NCBI GenBank assembly: GCA_930367215.1
Contig: OV884060.1
Coordinates: 104,370,151-104,434,150 of the forward strand
Source: Pollenia angustigena
Lineage: Eukaryota > Arthropoda > Insecta > Diptera > Polleniidae
Reading direction: 5' to 3'
Length of the DNA: 64,000 nucleotides
In this document: positions 24,301 through 36,300 of the stretch, piece by piece
How the letters are laid out: each line of letters opens with the position of its first letter
How positions within the stretch are numbered: the first letter of the stretch is position 1
Notes under the pieces: generated by a model
What the model was told of the DNA's origin: nothing
Databases searched by the model: none
The model's input: only the letters and a program-made list of their open reading frames with translations
Translations under genes and position numbers: made by a program

Positions 24301-27300
24301 TATACTGTGATATTTTTTACTTTTATTTATATTTTTTGCATTTGTTTTGTTTAATTAAAATTTATGTTTTATGTTGTGTTTATGTAAAACAGAATGTGTG
24401 TTAAATATTCAAAATGCAGAACTATTGACGAAGGATTATATGTGAGTAAAATTATTCCTGTAGAACTTAGTTATCGTTGTTGTTATTAAACTATTATTTT
24501 TCAATTGTATATTTATTTTGATGTTGCCAGATCTAATAAAATATCCCTGATGATGTTGGGAATCTCCAACGAAACGTCGGAAAAATAAATTATGAAATAA
24601 TCTTTTATTTGCATAGAATACATGACCTTAATAAGCCCGATTTAGAATTTTCTAAACAAATCAATAATAAAATAAGGAAAAGGTCGATAAAAACTTAAAT
24701 AAATAAATGGATTTAATTCAATTTTTTTTAAATAGGGATGGAAAGGGAGGAGGAATAGCGGTCTATGTTAAAAAGAATGTGACATTCACAACGGTTTCTT
24801 TAAATATCAAATCATTTGAAGCAATTCAAATGGACTTAACATTAAACAATCGAACCATATCACTCCTTTCAATCTATCGACCACCATCCTCAAAAATAAA
24901 AGATTTTTTAACCGAAATTGATGAAACTATAAGCAGTATAAAAAAAAAACAAGAATTAATAATTGTGGGAGATATGAACATCGATATTTTAAAGCAAAAC
25001 AACATAACATTAAAATATGTGGACATAATATTGTCCTACGGTTTGCAGTGCGTAATAAAAGAGGTAACAAGGGAAGACATAAACAAAAACACTAAAACCT
25101 GCATTGACCATCTGTTTGTAAGAAATAACAAACAAACCGCACATCTGCAGCCGTAATCAAAACAACGATATCTGATCACTACTATATTTTTTGTTGTATT
25201 GAAGTTGAAAACCAGAGTACGGAAAACCCCATTTTGCAGGGTGCCAAATTTAATTGTCTTAAAATTAATCACAAAATCCAACAAACAAATTGGAATAATA
25301 TTATTTAACAAAACCTTAACACAAACGATTTATGTAACAAAATATATAAAACTTTTTGTGATATATACGAAAAATCAATCAAGATTGTTAAAACCACTAA
25401 AAAACGGTCGACTAGTCCATGGATAAGTGACGAATTAATCAAATGTTGCGATATTAGGGATAAACTTTATAAAAAATGGCTTAATAATCGAACAAATTAA
25501 ATTTATGAAAATCAATATAAACAATATAGAAATTTTTAAAAAAAAAAAAATTAATAGAACGAAAAATAACTATTACCGTGAAAAATTTATCGAAAATAGA
25601 AACAATATGAGAGCCACTTGGCAAATAATAAATGAAATTATTGGGAAAAAATCAAATAATATAGATGAAACCGTATTAAAAAATTTTAGAAATGAAAATA
25701 CTATAAACATGCATAGGAATAGCTTATCCCATCAACAATAAATTTCAAGTGTTTTTATCAAGAATAAAAACTGGGAATTAAGCACGAATAACAAAATCTT
25801 TTGACATTGTAAATAATTTTGCAACAAATTTTTATCAAAATGTACAAAACATAATTCATAACTGTGACATCAAAACAACTAAAGTGACAACACATACAGT
25901 ACAAAACTCTATGTACTTAACACCAACATGTGAGTAGGAAGTTTTTTACCTTTTGAAAAACCTCAATACCAAAAAGGGAGCGGGAATAGATAATGTTAGA
26001 CCGAAAGACATTCAGTTAAATGCAAAGTGGTTAACTCCAATTTTAACAGTGCTGATAAACTCAAGTATTAATAACTCTTATATGCCTGAACTACTAAAAG
26101 TATCGTTAATAAGGCCTATTTACAAATCTGGGGTCAAATCAGACTACAACAATTATAGACCAATATCAATTTTGTCCGTAATTGAAAAAGTTATTTAGGA
26201 AATAATAGTGCGACGAATTACAGATTTCTTAAAAAGATACAACGTCATAAATAAAAATCAATTCGGCTTCCAAAAAGACAAAAATATAAACAAATTGTTA
26301 GGAAATTTTTCTAATTTTATTAACAAGTCCTTAAGTGAAAAAAATCATTGTCTATCCTTGTTCATTGATTTTAGCAAAGCTTTTGACACGCATTCTCACA
26401 AGAAACTAATAGAAATATTACAAAGAAATGGCATTAGAGGAAACTGTCTTGATTGGTTCAAGAGCTAATTAGAATGCAGATCATATCGGGTGAAAATTAA
26501 AAACAATTTTAGTCAAAAAATTGTGTCCCACAACGGAGTACCACAGGGCTCGAAGCTTGGTCCGATTCTTTACTTACTCTACGCAAACGACATGATAAGC
26601 CAACTTAAGAACAGCACTACTTTTGCATATGCAGATGATACGGCTGTTATTGTCGCACATAAAAATATTGAAACCGCAACTGAAATCATGCAGGACCAGC
26701 TAAACATTGTCAGTAAATGGTGTCATGATAATGGGTTGGTTATTAATGCTACCAAAACTAAAGTTATGCATATAAGACCTTCCAATTTTCAAGGCACAAA
26801 CATTAGAATAAAGTTTCACGACACAGACTGCTTTCATAAAATCAATATTATCAGCAACAATCATGACACTTGTAATACCTTTATAGAACTTGTAAACACT
26901 CACAAATATCTCGGTGTATACGTTGACCAGCATTTCAAGTGGAAAACTCATGAACAAAATGTTCAAAAAAAACTAAGGAAAACCGCATATATGCTGTACC
27001 ATCTAAGCAACTGCTCCACATTTACCGTTCTGAGACAGGCTTATTTTGCATTGGCAGAATCATACATAAGGCATGGAATAGCTGCCTGGGGAAACTCGAC
27101 ACACTGCAGAATACTTCAGAAAACACAAAATAGAGTTCTTAAAATTCTAGAAACAAACCAACGTCTTTCAAATACCATCAACAACATCAACACCAGCATT
27201 ACTAGAACAACAAGCAACAACAATTTATACAACTTCTCCACAAACAACAATGATAATGGAAATAGCTACAATATCCTTCATCACAATTTTCAAAACGACA

Positions 27301-30300
27301 TTGCCAACAACAGCTTTTATATAACAAATACCAATGCAAATTACACCAGCACTATTGACGACAACACTAGACGAATCAACCCACCTTACAACACAAGAAG
27401 TAACAATACGGAAGTCAACAATCCTTTTATTTATTTAAAATGTTATTGTTTGTAACTGATCAAATATGCACTACATACTAATTTTGCTCATGCTTTTTTA
27501 GTGCAAACGAAGTAAAATAGAGAAAATTGCAAATACGTACATTTGGTTGTTGTGTTGTGCAAATGTGTGTATTTTTGTACACATTTGCATCGTTTCCATA
27601 CTTTGCACCCAGCGTGATTTTACTTAATATATACATTACTTGTTATTGCTATGTACAGACGAGCAAATAACTCCCTATAATTTCCCCCCTAAAAATGTTT
27701 GCCTCCTAAATTTGCCTCTAAATCATATTAAACACCCCTAGATATGAAAAGTAAGCTGCCTAGAGTTGTTTGGGCTCATTGCTGAAGTTTGCGCAACAGA
27801 ACAAAAAACCACCCATATTTAATATTTTGAAAAAATACCTAATATCTAACATCAAAACAAATCCGATGCATAACTGGCAACACATTACATTATTTTTAAT
27901 TTCAACAAAATGGGTACTAAAACTTAAAAAGGGTATAGTCGAGAAACACCGATTTTTGGGTTCAATTCGATTTAAGCGACCTCTAAACCTCTTCCGAAAA
28001 ATGTGAAAAAAATCACAAAAATACTTTACCCTATAAGCTTTCAAAAAAAGGTAGGGCATAAAATAAAATAAATTCACGTGGAAGCTTTTACGACGTCTCT
28101 TTTGGTTTGTTGGCGAGCGGCGTAGAGAAGAAAGAGGGGCAAACAAAACGACTCGTTTTTTGTTTTTTTATATTTCTCTTTTAACTTTTTCTTTTTACGT
28201 TTTATTCTTTTTCTTACTTTGAAGTATGTGGTTGAAAATACAGTGAGCCCTCGATTATCGATAATGGACGGGGCCGGCAGCATTCTTGAATTTTTTTTTT
28301 TTTTTTTTTGTTTGTGTGTTTCTTATTTTATGTAAATATATAATGGTATTGTTATGTAAACATGAGGAAAAAAGTAATTTTGGCAGAACAAGCTTCCAGT
28401 ACGTTGGGAAATTCTCTTTCTTCGTTTATTTAAATTTGTTTTGATTGTTCAAAAGTAAAATACGGAAATCGTATTAAGAAAAAAAGATAATTCGTTTATA
28501 ATTTCGGATAACAGAGGTAATGCAGGATAATAAAGGTAATTTAGGTAGGTAGGTAGGTAGAAAGGCCGGTGTGAAGTCTCCTTCACACCTTCACCCAGAG
28601 ACCAAAATGGTCCATTGTGACGCCTTAATTAGAGATAACTATATGAAGGTAGAAAGTAGGTGAAATAAACAGCGAAAGCACAAGACAGATCCGAAAGATA
28701 GGTAGAAAAGGAAAGAAAATAAGGTAAAGGACCAACCCCGAGAGAAATCCCACTCAAACCAAAGTCGTCCTACGTGCGGTTAGCACCCAGTCTCCACTCG
28801 CGCAGCCAGGCCAGCCCCATTACGAATCCTATCAGATTCTCGAGTCCGCAACTCGAGACATCCACTAATTCGCCCAGGAATCTACTGCCCAACCACCTCA
28901 GCCTGCTACCCTGAAACCTGGGACAGTGGCACAGAAAGTGCTCAACTGTCTCCAACTCCTCAGGGTCCTCGCACAACCTGCATATATCCGACAAGTCGGA
29001 TCCCATCCTCACCGCCATCCTGCCTATCATACAGTGGCCCGTGATCATTCCCATCATGGTCCTAACGCAGACCCTGCTCCTGCCCAGCAGCGACACCGAA
29101 TCGGACTTCCTAAGCACCGGCCACAGTGTCCACGATACCCGACAGTCCGTTCGGCCCCCAGGCCCGATTGGTCACGCCCAGTATCCACTCCTTAATTCTA
29201 CCAAAATAGAAGCCCAATGGAGGCCTAACCGCCTCCACACAGTCAGGATCCTCCATCTCTGAGCCCTGTCTTGCCAACTCATCAGCAACCTCATTGCCGC
29301 CTATGTCGCAATGACCCGGCAACCAGCACAACCTCAGCAAATACTCCCCTAAGGCTCCCTTCAGAGCCCTCCTACACTCATCAACCAGCCTGGAGTTCAC
29401 ATAACAGCCCCTTACGGTCATAAGAGCCGCCTGGCTGTCCACATATATAGTGACCACCGAGCCCCTATCAATGTTGTCCCTCATCAGTTCCACGGCCCTC
29501 CAGACCCCCAGAACCTCCGCCTGAAAAACACTGCAGTCGTCAGGAAGCCTATATGACCCTCTTATGTTCAGATCCTCAATGTAGACCCCTGCACCCGTGC
29601 CCCTCATCTTCGAGCTATCAGTGAAAATAGCAAATCCACCAAATAATCTGCTCCTGCCCGACCAGTTCTCTCTAGAGGGCATTATTACCTCTGGCAACCG
29701 ACCAAAATCCACTCTGGTGCTCACATAATCAGTGGAGCCCGGCGCACAGTGCTTTGGCCCATAGACATAAATCAAAAAAAAAACAAGTCTTATATTGTGC
29801 TTAAAAATTTACAGATCGATAGATAACAAAATAATTAAAATGAATTTTGAAGAATTTTTAAGATTTAACTCTTTTTGGCGGCGCTAGAGAGCGCCAAAGT
29901 TTGAGAATTTATAGTAAAAATGGCCAAACAACTACTTGAGTTTTACATGCTTTAGGAAAACTGTTGTAAAACTGTTGTTTTTTAAAGCACGAGATTGAAA
30001 TTTTTTTCTGTAGTAGTTTACTATATTTAGAACTAACTGTAAAAAATTTTTATTTATTTATTTTCTCATAAGTGTTTTTTTATTGGTTTGAAAAATGCTT
30101 ATTATTTACTTAAGCTCTAAAAATTTCTTAACTTTGATGGAATATTAAAAAAAAAAGAAAAATATGGTCTATGGGTTTTTTTCTGATTTCGAATATTTAG
30201 ACTGTTTTCTAATAACTACAAGAAAAAAAATTTAAAAAATTTTACCACAACTTGAAAAAAAAAAATTTTTTTTAAATGGCTATTTTCATGATTTTTGATC

Positions 30301-33300
30301 TAATTTTGATAGTTTTCAGGAGTTTAAAAGACAATTAACTACAAATACTGTGAAATATTAATTCAAACTTATACCATTCAATAAAAAACAACAAAAATCA
30401 AAATATGTATAAAACATTTTTTGTGTTTGTCTGCATTTTACGGCATAAGAGGGCGCTGAAATCACAAATGCCCTTGGTTTTTTATTGTTTCAAGAAAATA
30501 ATTGTAAAAAATTCATTTTCTGGATTACAAGATTCAAATCTTTTTCTGTAACACCTTACTATATGCTAAACCATCTATAAAAAAATTTTACTGGAATTAT
30601 GCTCCTATACATATTTTTTAATGGTTTGAAAAATGCTTATTATTTAGTTAAGCTCTAAAAATTTCTTAACTTTGATGGAATATTAAAAAAAAAAGAAAAA
30701 TATGGTCTATGGGTTTTTTTCTGATTTTGAATATTTAGACTGTTTTCTAATAACTACAAGAAAAAAAATTGAAAAAATTTTACCACAACTTGAAAAAAAA
30801 ATGTATTTAAAAAAATGCTATTTTCGTGATTTTTGCTCAAATTTTCATAGATTGAATTAGTTTAAAAAAAATAAACTAGGAACATAATAAGAAATATTAA
30901 GGTATTAAAGTGGTTTTATGTAATTATAATGAAACGTAACTAATAACTAAAATAAATTTCAGGGTGCTTGTCCGAAGAAGCATTGGAAGCCTATCACAAA
31001 ATCGTGAGAAAAACCAGACTGTCCCACGACGACACTCATAAAGATTTAATGACTCATTTAATACTTTCCTTAGATCCGTTGTTATCTTCAAAAAGGAATC
31101 CAAAGACTAAAAAAAATATATTTTTTGAAGAAATTGAGAAATATATACTGAGAGAAAATGTTGATGAACCAGCTTAAGATGACGAAACAAATGTTTCGTT
31201 GAGCGGCAATATTTTTTTGGAAGAATCCAGTACTGAAGATGATTTATTCTAATTAAAAAAATGACCATATGTATGTAAATGTAATAAATAAATTAGTTTA
31301 AAGAAAGTTAATTAGGAATATAATAAGAAATAATTCCAAATAATTCGTAGTATCGGCTCAGAATCACTAAAAATATTAGTATTTACATACAAATTGGCGA
31401 CAATGACTTTTACTATAGCTACTATGTCATGACAAAATGTTGTCCAGGTAGTTCCAAATTCAACTATAGGTTCCATATAAACCCTCATCCAAAAAACTCA
31501 TGTATGTAGATGAAGATATCTAAATAATATTCGGCAGAAAGAACTTTTAAACGAATCTTAGCCTCATAACATAATTTTGTTCTGGCGGGTCCATGATTGC
31601 CCAAATGGATTTCACTCTATGAAATTTGATTACACTCTAGGAAATTTTGTTTTTAAATACTATGCTATAGGGAATCACATGGTCCGGTTTGACCGATTAT
31701 ACTTTCTTACTTGTTATTTTTGCAAGAGCATTTTAAGCGTTTTTAACTCATTTTTCATTAAATGATGTTTTTGTATTTTTCACATTATTAATCCGATTCT
31801 ACCAAAATTTGGCATACATATATATCTAACAAATATCAATTTTCATACCAAATTTTATTACAATTAGACAATTTTTGTAAGTGTTATAGCATTTTTAAGA
31901 AAGAGGATATATGGCAGGACCTTGAGTCCTTGTTCAGATTTAAATGAAAATTTACACACACGTTGCTAGTAGTGTGTGTATCAGTATGTCCATTCTTTGT
32001 AGTTTTGTGGGCATTATTGAAGCTAAAATTACATTTTTCCATTTCAGGACACATGGGAGGTAGGCGTGTCCTTGGACCGATTTGTCCAAAAATTCATATT
32101 TATCTTAACTAAGCTATTTTATGCTAGTGTACCAAATTTCAAAAATTTCTGACAACTCCTTCTATTTATGTCCCTTCGTTATATGGGGACAAAGCACTGT
32201 GCGGCGGTCCCAGGCACCAGCCACCAGCCTCAATCTCACCTAGGATCCGTGAGTGACCCTGAGTGTCGTTCCTCGTCAGTCCTAACTCCCTCAGTCTAAG
32301 AATGCTCCTGGCCGCCATTCCTATCACATACTGCTCAATAGGCAGAAGATGTAGAATGACATCCAGGGCAGCCTGAGGAGTACTGCTCATGGCACCTGTC
32401 ATGCCAATTGAAGCACACCTCTGAGCCTTAGAAAGAAGGTTCCTACGACTTGCCAATCTCAATGACTCCCACCAAACATAGCATCCATACGTAAGAATGG
32501 GTCTAACCACCGAAGTGTACAGCCATCCCACCACTGACGGCCGGAGTCCCAAGCTCCTACCTATCGATGATCTGCAAGCATAGTAGGCATTGAGACCCCT
32601 TTTGAGTCTCTCCTGAGTATTCCTACCCCATGACAGCTTGCTGTCCAGAAAAACCCCCAGATACTAACCACTATCAGATAGTCCAAGCTCCACTCCTCCC
32701 AGTACCGGCAGTCTAAACTCCTCCACCTTGTACCTCCTAGTAAAAAGAACCAACTCCGTCTTCTCCGGATTAACTTCCAGTCCCTTGTCACTTGCCCATG
32801 TCGCCAGTTCGCCCAGCTCCCCTTGCATGATGTCGCTAATTGTCGGCAGAAACTTGCCCGACACCAATATCACTACATCATCCGCGTAGGCCACGACCTT
32901 CTGACCCATTCTGTCAAAACGTTTCAGAACGACATTGACGGCCAAAGGTAATTTAAATCAATGCAAATAAATTTTTTATTTTCCAGTTAATTGAAGCTGC
33001 CGGTAAATCGAATGACGGATAATCAAGGCCATACTGTAACTAAAAAAAAAGGTACATGCAACCAAAAATCATTGCATGAACGCAAAGAGATTTTGGAAGT
33101 TGCTTTAAAGGGAATCAAGAAAAAACGACGTCGTAAAAGCCCTCATGTGAATTGAGTGTAAGAGAAATTTTAAGGAGTAGGACCAGTGTTACCGTCGGAT
33201 ATTTAAAAAAAGTACCACAAAAAGGGGCTATCTACAAAAAAAGTGGCACCAAAAAGAGGATTTAAAAAAAAATGGGCATATCTTTTAAAATTAAAATAAG

Positions 33301-36300
33301 TACACCATATTATGTATTTTTTACGTTTTTTTCTATTTATTATATGTTTCAATGGTATAAAAACATAACAAAAAACATTGTATGTATAGTAATTATATAC
33401 ACTAAAACACAATTGATCGTATTACAATAGACATACATACTTACTTACAAATGGCTCATTTGTTGTAAAAACTAAAATAAATATTTTGTAAATATTTCTC
33501 TCGAGAAGTAATATTTCCTTTAATGTAAGTAATAATTCCTTTAATGTTTTGTGTATTCAAAAACGTTACACTTGTTTTCTGCCAAACATGTTTTTTGGAT
33601 TATGAAATTGTTGCAGCAAATATAAGATATTTATGTAATGTGTTTTATATATACATTTATTAATATATTTCTTGTACTTTTCCTTCTAAATACATTTTCT
33701 TTGATTTATTAAAGACATTGTATTGCATAGGTAGACATTTAAAAACTTTTTAGATATTTATTTGCCCATTCCACCAGATTCTTTTGTTTTTTTGGAATGC
33801 TTTGGCCGAATATGAGCACAGTTTTCTCCCATCACGTCACATTTATCAGATACACCAATTAATGTAATTTCGGAAGATGATTTATACCTCAATTAATAAC
33901 AAAATCCATAGTTTTATAATTTTATTCTTCAGTCAACCTAATTACAAAAGTTGTAGGCCCAGGCCCACGATACCGACAAGAACATTTCTTTCAACAAATT
34001 TTAGTTTTTTATAAATATGCGAAAGAAATGTTCTTGTCGACACCGTGGGTCTGGCAGCTAAGCTATAATCGGATAATAACAAGAAATCCTTTAACAAAAA
34101 ATCACTTTTTCATATTCTTTATTTTTAATCAGTTCCGCACTTTAATACAAATAAATGCATACATGCTACTGAATTTAGGTGCTAGTGTTTTAATTTCTTT
34201 ACTAAAGCATATTTAGTTTTTATCCAATTTCGTCTTTTATTGCTTTACATTTTTGTAATCAGGTTTATAGACCAAAACTATAAAACTGGATTTTGTTATT
34301 AATTGTGGTACAAAACATCTTCCGAAATTACAATAATTGGTGTATCTGATAAATGTGACGTGATAGGAGACAACTGCGCTCATATTCGTCTTTAGCATTC
34401 CAAAAAATATCAGAATCAGTTGGAATGGTTAAACAAATGTTTTCAATGTCGTCCTGTGTTATTTATTAATGGTCAGTTTCATACAAAATTGTTAACAATT
34501 AATTGTTCTTAAAACGACTTCTATACTTTCGTAAAATGTCTTCACTTGGAACCCAATCTTCAAGGATAGTATCTAATTTAAAGATAAAAGCATGGATTCG
34601 CAAGTATTTACTTTTAACCTATTTGTTACTTTATTTTTTTTGATTAAAGCTAACTTAGTAAAAACACGCTCAGCAGAAGCACTACTGTGTGACAATGTAA
34701 AAATATGAGAGACCAATTTGTACAAGTTTGAATATATATACAGGGGCCAAATTACTGCATTCGATATCAATCGAAATTGCAATACAATTTAAATGGGAAT
34801 TTCGATTGTTTCGAATGCCGTAATTTGGCTCCAGGTATTCTCATCAAATCCATTTTTCAATGTTTCAATTTCACGCCACAAATCTTCAGCATTCGAAATT
34901 TTAAATATGTGTTCATATTTCGTGACATTTTCTTTACTCTCTAGAAGTTTAAATTCATGTATAAATGCATCTGGGTCAGTTATAATATCTTTAAACTCTG
35001 AAACTAATTCGAAATAGTTTATATCTTCATTAGACACTATAAATAATGGGGTAAATACTTCAATATATTGAGCTTTTTGTTTTTTATATCAATTCTTGTT
35101 ATCAATTCTTTACATTTTTTTTGGTAAAAACTTAGATATAACTTTTAATGTCAGTTATACAAATTTTAGAAAAGTTTTCGGTACACAACAGTTCGGTTTC
35201 AGCTTCACGACCAACATATATATGCGTGATATCTTTACAAGACAAGACAAAAAATTACATATAAGCTTGCTTACATATATAAAAACAGTTTTACTTACAT
35301 TAAAGCTGGGAGTTATTATAAAACAGAAAGAAAAAAAGTATATTTTTCCAACGTAAAAAGTATCAAAAAAGTGGCAAGAAACACAAAAAGTACCACATTT
35401 GGGTGCAAGTGGCCAAATAGTATCCAAGCAGTCGAAAAAGTGGCAAATTGCCACTATAGTGGCACCAACGGTAACGCTGAGTAGGACTAGCGCAACAAAA
35501 TTTTTAACACGAGCGACGGCGCACTGTGGTTGAAAATTGAATTTCATCGGCCAAAAGTCCAATTTTTTGTTATCGCTGATTTCAAAAATTTTAATGCCAT
35601 TCAATAGCAAATATATTACAAAAATACCCCGGTTTGCGTCGCTTATTTTTTTTATTGCCTTTATTCATAATAATTATACACAAGGATTGTGAATTAATTA
35701 AAAGAAAGTTCATGTAGTAGAACATAGGGCCGGAAAAACTCTAATTGGGACCGGAAAAACGCAAACCGAAACGTCGCAAAGCGAAGCACGATTTTTTATA
35801 AATTTGTATTTTAATTGGTTTCGAGATTCATAATTTTAGCTGAAAAAATAAATTTTGATTTGATACAACTTTATAGCGAATAATTTTATTTTAGATCTTC
35901 AAATAAAGTTAAAGCTTTCTGTTGAATAACCATTTGTTTTAAGGACAATTATCGCTGATTTTGATCTTCAATCCAAATAGTAAGAAGTGGGTGGCTCCAT
36001 TTTTGCCATTAAAAGACTTCTCATTTTTGTAACCTTATGTTTTAACGATGTTCTTGTTTCAACAAATTTACTGGAACGAACAGCAAATGGATTTTATTGT
36101 AGAGGGGGATAGTTCTAGGTTTCTTTCAATATCAACAGCATTTTTCTATGATTTAGAACGCGTCAAAATGCCCAGTTTTTTTCTAAACTTATTTGCTGCA
36201 AAATATTTAAATTTAACTTAACTTCAGCAAATGTAATTTGAAACCAGTTGCAATCAGCAGAAAACCTTCACATACATATTTGCATTAAACTTAAACGGGA

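Larger units (their letters stand above)
22696..27455 (+). mobile_element. Decayed CR1/Kiri-like LINE retrotransposon
   Basis: Two reading frames are arranged as in non-LTR retrotransposons: ORF1 with a PHD-like finger and an FP-type C-terminal domain, then an endonuclease and reverse transcriptase. There is no RNase H. Stops and frameshifts occur throughout, and a Penelope-like fragment splits the endonuclease at 24062-24702. The clade assignment rests on the PHD plus FP ORF1 and is moderate. It lies opposite to the host gene, inside its large intron. Confidence 0.85.
23843..27455 (+). pseudogene. LINE ORF2 (endonuclease and reverse transcriptase), broken
   Basis: The endonuclease begins near [14 protein letters not shown], breaks after [17 protein letters not shown], and resumes at [17 protein letters not shown] with IVGDMNID and IDHLF. 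The reverse transcriptase has [34 protein letters not shown] and the catalytic FAYADD. A stop at 26466 and several frame changes mean it is dead. The protein end runs into the repeat at 27448. Confidence 0.87.
29745..32201. mobile_element. DNA element inserted in the LINE (CACAGTG ends)
   Basis: The ends are CACAGTGCTTTGGCCCATAG and the complement of CACAGTGCTTTGTCCCCATA, flanked by CGGCG (29740-29744 and 32202-32206). Removing it restores the LINE frame. The inside holds two 540-bp direct repeats and a short coding remnant at 30962. The superfamily is not clear to me. Confidence 0.78.
28544..32943 (-). mobile_element. 5'-truncated RNase H-bearing LINE (I/Loa-like), split by a DNA transposon
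   Basis: A 12-bp duplication AAAGGTAATTTA flanks it exactly (28532-28543 and 32944-32955). Its 3' tail is a (CCTA)n run at the left. It starts inside the reverse transcriptase (YADD region near 32890) and ends after the RNase H and a cysteine-rich tail. A DNA element at 29745-32201 cuts it in two. GC content is clearly higher than in the surroundings. Confidence 0.87.
28241..33036. mobile_element. pogo/Tigger-like element (non-autonomous remnant)
   Basis: The ends are CAGTGAGCCCTCGATTATCG and the complement of CAGTATGGCCTTGATTATCC, with TA on both sides (28239-28240 and 33037-33038). CAGT ends with TA targets and CTCGATTATC-like words are characteristic of pogo/Tigger elements. Its own sequence is 28241-28543 and 32956-33036; no transposase survives. 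A LINE is inserted in the middle. Confidence 0.82.
28075..33149. mobile_element. Outermost inverted-repeat element of a four-level nest
   Basis: The ends are CACGTGGAAGCTTTTACGAC and the complement of CACATGAGGGCTTTTACGAC, flanked by AATT (28071-28074 and 33150-33153). Only about 280 bp belong to this element (28075-28240 and 33037-33149); the rest is the pogo-type insertion. Its left part carries the purine-rich block at 28111-28140. Confidence 0.75.
33184..35479. mobile_element. hAT element (2.3 kb) with transposase remnant
   Basis: An exact 8-bp duplication AGTAGGAC flanks it (33176-33183 and 35480-35487). The ends are CAGTGTTACCGTCGG and the complement of CAGCGTTACCGTTGG. Words such as AAAAAGTACCAC and AAAAAAGTGGCA recur near both ends. 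A hAT dimerisation domain remains on the minus strand at 34573-34782. The same end sequence marks the element at 54699-55640. Confidence 0.9.

Noticed and set aside
27760..28146. 128-codon minus-strand frame
   Set aside because: It lies in a dispersed repeat also present at 53003-53330 and resembles no protein I know.
35155..35610. 151-codon minus-strand frame
   Set aside because: It runs across the right end of a hAT element into unrelated DNA, so it is a chance frame.
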